The notes beneath the pieces are model-generated. The model had not been told where the DNA came from and did not search any database. It saw nothing but the letters and a program-made list of their open reading frames with translations. Made by a program: the position numbers and the translations under genes. Positions 1-5,168 of a DNA stretch of 8,153 bases are shown here, in pieces. Every line of letters starts with the position of its first letter. Position 1 is the stretch's first letter. Source of the stretch: Kofleriaceae bacterium (GTDB lineage Bacteria; Myxococcota_A; Polyangia; Haliangiales; Haliangiaceae); the NCBI GenBank assembly GCA_024642805.1, contig JAHEAK010000213.1, positions 1 through 8,153 on the forward strand, in the 5' to 3' direction.

Positions 1-1086
1 GAGGTTCTCGGTCTGGTTGATGTAGATGGCGATGGGGGCAGCATCGCCGCTGACCACGACTCGCGGTGCCAGCTCGTCGATAGCCTCGAGCCAGAAGCTA
101 GCCACGTTCACACCCGCGAGCTCTGCATGAAGCTCCTGTGTGCTCAGCTCGCCGGCCATGAATCGGTAGTAGATGTTGTAGACCACGAAGTCGGCCTCGG
201 AGTCGTCGCCCATGAGGACCTCGGGCGTGGAGGCGGGTAGCTGGGTGCGCAGGGTGAGCAGCCAAAACATCTTGAAGCCAATTTGTTCCTTGAGGGCGGG
301 AACCAGATCACGGAAGGAGAGGCTTAGGAGATTGCTTGCGGTGATGTCCTTGAAGGGTTTGAGCACCACGCCGTCCTGGTCGACGCCATCGAGGAACATC
401 TTGCTCTCAAGGGTGCGCTTGAAGAACTTCGGGCTGCCGCTGAGAAAGGTCAGGGGCATGGCGTCGTCTCCGCGCAGTGCCTGGTAGAGGCTGGCCATGC
501 CGGGCAGGCTGACTTTGTCGGCGGCATGCTCTCGGAGCAGCGAGAGCATGGCACCCAGGCTCTGAAAGTTGGTTTGCAAGTAGGTCAGGTCGACATCGGA
601 ACGCACGACGGGCGTCTGACGATCGCTGGCGAGCAGCGTGGCCAGAGAGCTGCCAACCATATGACCGTCGACCGAAACCTCAACGGAATAGCGGCCGGGC
701 GCGAGCTGGAGATTGGCGACGGCGAATTGGGCGTCGAGATAGCCTTCGTCGTCACTGCGAATCGTTCCGAGTTCATGGGTCGCGCCGTTGCCATGCAGAC
801 TGACCTCGACATCGCGATTCTTGAGTTCGTCCTGCGTCACCTGGTCCAAGGGCGTGGTGCGCAGGTCGCCAATGTCGTCTGGGTCTTCTTCCACCAAACG
901 ACCTCGCAGCGTGACTGACTCGACGCTCGAGGTCGAGTTGTAGAGATCGGCGTAGGGCTCATCGAAGAGGCCGAAGAAATCGCCGCTGTCGTCGCTCATG
1001 CCCTGGTATGGCTGCTCCGTCGTGGTGCAGGCGCCGGCCAGGCTCAGCGCAGACAAGGCGGCCAGGAGTGCGATTCGTGGGCTCAT
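1..1086 (-). CDS. Lipoprotein with App1/DUF2183-type HAD phosphatase domain (3'-truncated)
   Basis: My own reading of the minus strand gives 362 codons without a stop from the ATG at 1086-1084 to the window edge, so the C-terminus is missing. Residues 1-20 form a signal peptide with Arg4 and a hydrophobic Leu/Ala core, ending in LAGAC, a slightly atypical lipobox with Cys20 as the lipid site. An acidic linker follows, then a beta-rich segment (about 90-145). The HAD-like part has SDVDLT (163-168) as the DxDxT nucleophile motif, LPGMASLY (193-200), FLSGSPKFF (214-222) as motif II, and MGDDSEAD (292-299) as the late acidic motif. This order matches the catalytic domain of yeast App1 phosphatidate phosphatase and its bacterial DUF2183 relatives. 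Dephosphorylation of a phospholipid at the envelope is an inference; the substrate is unknown. I see no clear Shine-Dalgarno site. It is transcribed divergently from the peroxiredoxin. The family call is fairly secure and the substrate is not. Confidence 0.8.
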   Translation of the reverse strand, partial: MSPRIALLAALSALSLAGACTTTEQPYQGMSDDSGDFFGLFDEPYADLYNSTSSVESVTLRGRLVEEDPDDIGDLRTTPLDQVTQDELKNRDVEVSLHGNGATHELGTIRSDDEGYLDAQFAVANLQLAPGRYSVEVSVDGHMVGSSLATLLASDRQTPVVRSDVDLTYLQTNFQSLGAMLSLLREHAADKVSLPGMASLYQALRGDDAMPLTFLSGSPKFFKRTLESKMFLDGVDQDGVVLKPFKDITASNLLSLSFRDLVPALKEQIGFKMFWLLTLRTQLPASTPEVLMGDDSEADFVVYNIYYRFMAGELSTQELHAELAGVNVASFWLEAIDELAPRVVVSGDAAPIAIYINQTENL

Positions 1087-1305
1087 TGGGTGCGTGAGTG
1101 AGCAAGGAGCGAGCCAGGAGGTTGCCTAGTAATAGTAGGTGCTTAGCACCGGTTTCTCCGGTCAGCCCGACAGCCACTCTGGACAGTCCCCTGGCCGCTG
1201 CGCCCCCGGCCACAGCTGCAGAGCTCCGCGTCCGGATTTGCCAGGCACAGCCTCTCTCGCACCATGCGACGGCTCTCCTGGCGCTGCGAATTCCGGGGGC
1301 GAGCG

Positions 1306-1335
1306 TTGGCGGGCTTTCGGGGGTGGATCTATGGT
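1306..1335 (+). promoter_or_regulatory. Weak candidate sigma70-type promoter for the peroxiredoxin gene
   Basis: TTGGCG at 1306-1311 and TATGGT at 1330-1335 each match the consensus at 4 of 6 positions, with an 18-bp spacer. Transcription would start near 1342 and give a leader of about 38 nt carrying the ribosome binding site. Such matches arise by chance, so this is only a candidate. Confidence 0.22.
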
Positions 1336-1366
1336 GCCTCTTCGAGCTGAACACGGCACCCCAAAC

Positions 1367-1372
1367 AAAGGA
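1367..1372 (+). promoter_or_regulatory. Ribosome binding site fixing the peroxiredoxin start
   Basis: AAAGGA lies 7 nt before the ATG at 1380. It decides for this start over upstream in-frame codons, and the protein then begins where the peroxiredoxin family normally begins. Confidence 0.75.
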
Positions 1373-1379
1373 ACGAACC

Positions 1380-2033
1380 ATGGGACTTCGAATCAACGAT
1401 ACCGCACCCGACTTCACAGCTGACTCCACCGCCGGCAAGCTCAGCTTGCACGAGTGGATGGGCACGAGCTACGCGATTCTCTTCTCACATCCGAGGGACT
1501 TCACCCCGGTCTGCACGACTGAGTTTGGAGCAGTGGCAAAGCTCGCACCCGAGTTTTCCAAACGAAACACCAAGGTCATGGGCGTGTCCGTCGACAGCGT
1601 CGACGATCACCAAAAGTGGAAGCGCGACATCGAGGCCTTCGCGGGCGCGCCAGCCAACTTTCCCATCATCGACGACACCTCGCTGCACGTGGCCAAGCTC
1701 TATGACATGTTGCCAGCCGACGCCTATCTGCCAGATGGCCGCACGCCGGCCGACAGCGCCACCGTGCGCACGGTGTTCATCATTGGTCCCGACAAGAAGA
1801 TCCGTCTGACCATGACCTACCCCATGTCAGTCGGCCGAAACTTCGCAGAGATCATGCGAGCGCTCGACGCCGTGCAAGCAACCGATGGAGTGCCACTGGC
1901 GACGCCAGCCAACTGGACACCGGGACAAGACGTCATCGTCGGGCTCAGCCTCAATGACGAGCAGGCGAAAGCAAAATTCGGTTCGCTCGAGATCAAGCTG
2001 CCCTACCTGCGTTTCGCCAAGGCGCCGAAGTAG
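1380..2033 (+). CDS. 1-Cys peroxiredoxin (Prx6 family)
   Basis: This 217-residue thiol peroxidase reduces hydrogen peroxide and organic hydroperoxides in the cytosol. The active-site signature PxxxTxxC is at 38-45 (HPRDFTPVCTTE region), with Thr42 and peroxidatic Cys45. Arg130 in DSATVRTVF is the expected active-site arginine. No other cysteine exists in the protein, so there is no resolving Cys. This fits the 1-Cys mechanism, which needs an external thiol. The C-terminal extension, with TYPMSVGRNF (146-155) and PANWTPGQDVIV (176-187), is typical of the Prx6 subgroup and separates it from AhpC or Tpx. The length agrees with the family (about 210-225). There is no signal peptide. It stands alone, with its own ribosome binding site and a hairpin after the stop, and it is convergent with the next gene. 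Regulation is not visible beyond a weak promoter candidate. Confidence 0.96.
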   Translation: MGLRINDTAPDFTADSTAGKLSLHEWMGTSYAILFSHPRDFTPVCTTEFGAVAKLAPEFSKRNTKVMGVSVDSVDDHQKWKRDIEAFAGAPANFPIIDDTSLHVAKLYDMLPADAYLPDGRTPADSATVRTVFIIGPDKKIRLTMTYPMSVGRNFAEIMRALDAVQATDGVPLATPANWTPGQDVIVGLSLNDEQAKAKFGSLEIKLPYLRFAKAPK

Positions 2034-2074
2034 TACAGCGTCGGCTGCCAACCCCGTCGCGAGTCGGGAGATGC

Positions 2075-2112
2075 ACAAAGGCGGCTTGCCATTCGCTGGC
2101 AGCCGCCTTTGT
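2075..2112. terminator. Strong hairpin between convergent genes
   Basis: ACAAAGGCGGC-T-TGCCA pairs with TGGCAGCCGCCTTTGT: a 16-bp stem with one bulged T and a 5-nt loop. It starts 41 nt after the peroxiredoxin stop. The 3' arm ends in CCTTTGTTCTG, so only a weak T-tract follows on the plus strand. The minus strand has no T-tract after it. It most likely ends the peroxiredoxin transcript and may block read-through from both sides. Confidence 0.75.
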
Positions 2113-2135
2113 TCTGCGTCGGAGTAGCTGTTCGT

Positions 2136-2152
2136 GACGGCTCCTGGCCGTC
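2136..2152 (-). terminator. Small hairpin after the unknown gene
   Basis: GACGGC (2136-2141) pairs with GCCGTC (2147-2152) around a 5-nt loop. It lies 23 nt past the stop of the minus-strand gene at 2176. It lacks a T-tract, so a terminator role is only possible. Confidence 0.3.
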
Positions 2153-2175
2153 CTCATCGCCGCGCTAGCGCCTGT

Positions 2176-3555
2176 CTAGAACAGCGATTCCAGGCCTTGG
2201 GCAATGTACGCTTCGAAGCCCTCGCTCTGATCGGATTGCAGAGGAAAGCGCGCCCAGAGCAGCTGCTGGGCCGTGTTGCGATCGCCTTGCTCGGCGCAGA
2301 TGTCGCAGCACTTGTCGTAATACCAGTCGAGCGCGTCGAAGTCGTTGGCGTCCTCGGGTAGGCGATCCTGCAAGTAGTTGGTGATTTCGCCCGCGCGCCC
2401 GGCTCTGGCCATTTCCAGGACGGTCCCGATGATCTCTTGCTTCCTCTCCTCGATGGTCAAGCCATCGCCGGTACCGTACATGCCCTGGTATTTGGCAGAG
2501 TACTTGGTGAAGAGCTCGTGGTACTTGCTGGCCTCCTGTTGCATCTTCTTGCTCCAGTAGGTTCCGCAGTTGGACCAGTCCAGGGCATTCATGCCAAACG
2601 AAGCCAGCACGGCGTTGGCGTCTTCGCCTCGCTGGGCTCCGGCGCTCTGTGCCTCCATGATTTGTACGTACTGTTCAAAGGGAACCGGCTCGGCGCCCAC
2701 GTCGCCGCCAACGCCCTGCGCGGCTGCTTGTGCCGCCTGCTGACCAAATTGACCCGCGCCGCCACTGGCAAAGGCATTGCCGTAGACCGTCACGACCGTC
2801 ATGGTCGTGTCGGTGCTCATGCGGGCCATCCACTCGGCGCTAACGCGTTCCCAACGAGGGGCATCGATACCTGCCGAAGCAAGCAAGGCGTTGAGGTCGG
2901 CGCCGCCGGCCAGCTGCGCCTGCAGCTGTGCCCACTGTTCCACGCTGACACCTTCGACTGGTTCGAGCTGACCACCTGCCCCAGACATGGCGCCCGCCTT
3001 GTCTGCCATGATCCGCTCACGGGCGATTCCGCTCATGCGAAACATGCAATCGGTAAAGTTCTCACCGGTCTGGCTGGCCCAATACGAGACCATCATGTTT
3101 CTGTAGGCCTCAAAGTCGCCGCCACCGCGGAAACCGTATTCTTGGATGAGTAGTACTTCTTCCGGATCCAGTGGCTCACCATCGTGGTCCTCGATGGTCT
3201 GCAGCCCTTGCTCATCGTCGATGTGCATTTGGCGATCGCGAAGCTTCTCGTACTTGTAGAACCAATCGTCGATGGAAAGGCCGTCCCAGCCATAGGGCAT
3301 GGCGTAGGTATCGCCGTTCCATTGAAAAGGCGTCCACTGCATGTTCTCGGTAGCTGGCGTGGAGCTTCGAAAGCTCAGACCGCTGGCCGGTGCCTGTGAT
3401 TCGCTTGCGGGGTCTGAGCCCATGTGCTGCTCGGCTTGCGCGTGTGGCGCGTGTGGCGCGTGTGGCGCGTGTGGCGCCTGTTGGTGAGCCTGCTGTGCGA
3501 CGACCTGGCCAATCGCACCCTGAGCTTTCTGCTTCATCTTGTCGAACAATCCCAT
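2176..3555 (-). CDS. Hypothetical protein with His-rich (APH)4 tract and internal repeats
   Basis: I do not recognise the family of this 459-residue protein. It begins MGLFDKMKQK, a short amphipathic basic start with no signal peptide or membrane segment, so it is probably cytosolic. Residues 23-44 form a linker with histidines at 24, 29, 32, 35, 38 and 44 and four APH units. The body is acidic, helical in appearance and rich in Trp/Tyr. Two segments are clearly related: 205-246 and 293-338. Both have EQ[WY]xQ[LI], then LASxG[IM][DN]A, then W-x6-W-x3-M. A third, more diverged copy may span 115-160 (EQ, then YGF, then YW). A Cys cluster, KCCDIC, is at 415-420. The C-terminal part (365-459) looks like helical hairpins. 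An AGGGA site 5 nt upstream supports the start. Flanking genes give no functional clue, because the upstream gene is separated by a hairpin and the downstream one is convergent. Confidence 0.88.
   Translation of the reverse strand: MGLFDKMKQKAQGAIGQVVAQQAHQQAPHAPHAPHAPHAQAEQHMGSDPASESQAPASGLSFRSSTPATENMQWTPFQWNGDTYAMPYGWDGLSIDDWFYKYEKLRDRQMHIDDEQGLQTIEDHDGEPLDPEEVLLIQEYGFRGGGDFEAYRNMMVSYWASQTGENFTDCMFRMSGIARERIMADKAGAMSGAGGQLEPVEGVSVEQWAQLQAQLAGGADLNALLASAGIDAPRWERVSAEWMARMSTDTTMTVVTVYGNAFASGGAGQFGQQAAQAAAQGVGGDVGAEPVPFEQYVQIMEAQSAGAQRGEDANAVLASFGMNALDWSNCGTYWSKKMQQEASKYHELFTKYSAKYQGMYGTGDGLTIEERKQEIIGTVLEMARAGRAGEITNYLQDRLPEDANDFDALDWYYDKCCDICAEQGDRNTAQQLLWARFPLQSDQSEGFEAYIAQGLESLF
3440..3477. 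repeat. 9-bp tandem repeat encoding Ala-Pro-His units
   Basis: GCGTGTGGC is repeated four times without a mismatch (3440-3475), plus two bases of a fifth unit. It lies inside the gene at 2176-3555 and encodes residues 27-38. The unit length keeps the reading frame, so copy-number change would lengthen or shorten the tract by three residues. Confidence 0.95.
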
Positions 3556-3560
3556 TGTCT

Positions 3561-3565
3561 TCCCT
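3561..3565 (-). promoter_or_regulatory. Ribosome binding site of the unknown gene
   Basis: On the minus strand AGGGA lies 5 nt before the ATG at 3555-3553. It supports MGLFDK as the true N-terminus. Confidence 0.65.
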
Positions 3566-3672
3566 TTGGTATCGGTTCCCTCTCAAGAAGGATCGCAGAC
3601 CTACGCCGCTCTTCCCAGAGCTTGGCTAGCTTATCGTCCAGCCCGAGCTCTTTCGGCGCCCGAAACAGGCAA

Positions 3673-3696
3673 GGGCGCGCTTCTGGAAGCGCGCCC
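3673..3696 (-). terminator. Putative terminator of the haem lipoprotein gene
   Basis: GGGCGCGCTT (3673-3682) and AAGCGCGCCC (3687-3696) form a perfect 10-bp stem with a 4-nt loop. It starts 31 nt after the stop at 3728. On the minus strand it is followed by TTGCCTGTTTC, a weak T-rich tail. A second, smaller inverted repeat (TTTCGG/CCGAAA, 3651-3665) lies just beyond. Together they suggest that the gene at 2176-3555 is transcribed separately. Confidence 0.6.
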
Positions 3697-3727
3697 CGGC
3701 TGCTCGACTCGATTCGCTCCGGCGATC

Positions 3728-4807
3728 TTAGTTGTTGAGCGCGCCTTCCTGAATCCAGCCCAGGATGAGCAGGTAGTCGGGATCGGTATTGCTCAGGAAG
3801 GTCACGTTGGGATGTTCATCGGGTGGATCCTCTTTGCTAGGCATGGTGAGCACCAAGCTGTTCGCCGGATTCTCCAGATCGACTCGGACCGTGCCGTGGT
3901 TCGCAGAGATTTCTTCCACGAGCTCCTTGTACATCTTCTGCGACTCGCCGTTGAAGTGCACACCACCGAGGTCTTTGCCGATGCCAGCACCGGAATGGCA
4001 CAGGACGCAGCCACGGGCCTCGAAGATGGGCGAGACGTCCTGGCTGAACGAGACATTGGTAGGCACGACGATCGCGCCATCGCTCACGACGATTTCAGCG
4101 AGCGTTGCCGCACGCGCCGCCACGGGCGAGTCGGCCATGCTGAGACTGACGCCCGCGTCCTCGGCGGCCACCAGATTCACCAGGCCAGGTACGACCTGAA
4201 ACACCACGACGTAGCCTGAGGCGCTGCTCTCGGTGAGAGCGGCATCAGGCTGACGATCGGCATCGAGAAAGAAGGGACCCTCCATGCCTATCTCGAGAGC
4301 AAAGGCCGAGCTCTTCACGCCCGCAAGCGCGGCGCCCTGGTCATCGACCAGCTTGGCGACAACCAAACTGGTACCGGCCGCTGCGGTGACTCCGAAGGTC
4401 GCGTAGAGACTGTCGACGAAGTCCTCGCTGAGTGCGGCAAACTCGAGTCCCGTCTGGTTGGATTCTGCGGTCTCGACGATGACGCTATAGGTGCTGCGGT
4501 AATCGGGTGGGCTGCCCGCCAAGAGATGGAAGTTCGAGTAGGGGGGAATGCCTTCGATTTGGAAGCTTGCACCGGTCACGGAGATCGTCGGTGGTGGACT
4601 GAGACCATCGGTGCTAACCGTTGCGCTGCCTGCGAGAGCTTCACCAGTAGAGAAGTCGACGACGGTGCCAGTGATGCTGAGTGTTGCGACCTCGCCATCG
4701 CCGTCGCCGCCGCCCGGCACGTCGCCACTATCACCACCACACGCCGCTGCCGCGAGAACTGAAGCCAGAGCGAATGCCCAAGTCTGTGTTTGCATACTCC
4801 TGATCAT
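3728..4807 (-). CDS. Lipoprotein with carboxypeptidase-regulatory-like segments and one c-type haem site
   Basis: The product has 359 residues. Residues 1-23 form a signal peptide ending in AAAAC, with Cys23 the likely lipid site. A Gly/Asp-rich linker follows (24-39). Residues 45-68 (ITGTVVDFSTGEALAG) start a transthyretin-like carboxypeptidase-regulatory beta-sandwich. A similar start (AKLVDDQGAALAG) is at 151-163. The C-terminal part carries FSQDVSPIFEARGCVLCH; Cys267, Cys270 and His271 form the CxxCH site for covalent haem. This domain resembles the small cytochrome-c-like modules of bacterial surface proteins. Met322 in LTMPSKEDPP is a candidate distal ligand. Electron transfer or haem-based structure at the envelope is an inference. 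For the start, an AGGAG lies only 1 nt before Met5 and none precedes Met1. I keep Met1 because Arg3 is the only basic residue in the signal's N-region. It is flanked by 361 bp upstream and a hairpin downstream. Confidence 0.88.
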   Translation of the reverse strand: MIRSMQTQTWAFALASVLAAAACGGDSGDVPGGGDGDGEVATLSITGTVVDFSTGEALAGSATVSTDGLSPPPTISVTGASFQIEGIPPYSNFHLLAGSPPDYRSTYSVIVETAESNQTGLEFAALSEDFVDSLYATFGVTAAAGTSLVVAKLVDDQGAALAGVKSSAFALEIGMEGPFFLDADRQPDAALTESSASGYVVVFQVVPGLVNLVAAEDAGVSLSMADSPVAARAATLAEIVVSDGAIVVPTNVSFSQDVSPIFEARGCVLCHSGAGIGKDLGGVHFNGESQKMYKELVEEISANHGTVRVDLENPANSLVLTMPSKEDPPDEHPNVTFLSNTDPDYLLILGWIQEGALNN

Positions 4808-4864
4808 CGCAAGAGCAGTGCCAGGCGTCGCGCAAAGCTTTCCAGTGACTTGCTTGCAGTGACG

Positions 4865-4893
4865 ATTATCTGCTCCGCAACGAGCCTTGGCAG
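4865..4893 (-). promoter_or_regulatory. Candidate sigma70-type promoter of the haem lipoprotein gene
   Basis: Reading the minus strand, CTGCCA (4893-4888, 4 of 6 matches to TTGACA) and GATAAT (4870-4865, 5 of 6 matches to TATAAT) are separated by 17 bp. Initiation would fall near 4858, about 50 nt before the ATG at 4807. The spacing is ideal and the -10 box good, but the -35 box is weak. Confidence 0.4.
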
Positions 4894-4952
4894 CCCGTCA
4901 GGAGATCGCGATCGACGAACCCACATCCACTCCAGGCCTGGCCTCGCGGACT

Positions 4953-4970
4953 TGCAAAGAGGGCTTTGCA
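4953..4970. repeat. Short inverted repeat upstream of the haem lipoprotein gene
   Basis: TGCAAAG (4953-4959) and CTTTGCA (4964-4970) are perfect inverted arms around AGGG. It lies about 60 bp upstream of the candidate -35 box, so it could be an operator half-site pair or an RNA hairpin. No function can be assigned. Confidence 0.4.
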
Positions 4971-5134
4971 CTCGGCGCTCGGCTGCCTGTACAAAGTGCG
5001 CGACACCCCCGACAAGGATGCACATTTCTTTTTTGCGTTTTGATTACAGTTGCTTACTGGGACGGGCGGCCCCTCATGCCGGGGCTTTCCACCACAGCCA
5101 TGCACTCGCTTCCGCGCGCGGAGGCGGTGCACGA

Positions 5135-5154
5135 GGGGGCTCCGATGAGCCCCC
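5135..5154 (-). terminator. GC-rich hairpin after the surface-protein gene
   Basis: GGGGGCTC (5135-5142) and GAGCCCCC (5147-5154) form a perfect 8-bp stem with a CGAT loop. It starts 14 nt past the stop codon at 5171-5169. No T-tract follows on the minus strand, so it is a stem-only terminator candidate. Position and stem strength are the main support. Confidence 0.55.
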
Positions 5155-5168
5155 ATTGGCGAGCGAGC

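Larger units (their letters stand above)
1087..1379. other. Divergent intergenic region
   Basis: These 293 bp separate two divergent starts and should hold both promoters. An AT-richer patch lies at 1122-1145, close to the minus-strand start. It contains short inverted repeats: GGTGC/GCACC at 1138-1150 with a 3-nt loop, and ACCGG/CCGGT at 1148-1162 with a 5-nt loop. A minus-strand TACTAT hexamer sits in the same patch but lacks a good -35 partner. The rest is GC-rich. The peroxiredoxin frame stays open upstream to 1098, but that extension has no family similarity and I treat it as non-coding. Confidence 0.5.
4808..5168. other. Intergenic region between the surface-protein and haem-lipoprotein genes
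   Basis: I find no convincing gene in these 361 bp. From the right, they hold the hairpin at 5135-5154 near the end of the surface-protein gene and a pyrimidine-rich tract at 5025-5041 (A-rich on the minus strand). Further left are an inverted repeat at 4953-4970, a promoter-like element at 4865-4893, the 7-bp direct repeat CAGTGAC at 4843-4849 and 4857-4863, and an 8-bp palindrome AAAGCTTT at 4834-4841. A second, weaker promoter-like pair on the minus strand (TTGTCG, 16 bp, TGTACA) follows the A-rich tract and would give a leader of roughly 180 nt. Confidence 0.5.

Noticed and set aside
1098..1379. In-frame upstream extension of the peroxiredoxin (94 more residues)
   Set aside because: The extension is Pro/Ala-rich with no family similarity, while the AAAGGA site at 1367 and normal family length fix the start at 1380.
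2437..3153. A 238-codon plus-strand frame
   Set aside because: It is fully antisense to the gene at 2176-3555, which has a ribosome binding site and internal protein repeats. The plus-strand product has no recognisable domain.
3539..4219. A 226-codon plus-strand frame crossing the 3556-3727 gap
   Set aside because: It runs antisense to the CxxCH-coding end of the haem lipoprotein and through a terminator-like hairpin, with no domain of its own.
4983..5020. Second promoter-like pair (TTGTCG, 16 bp, TGTACA, minus strand) after an A-rich tract
   Set aside because: The -10 box matches only 3 of 6 positions and the leader would be very long. It is noted in the intergenic entry but not called separately.
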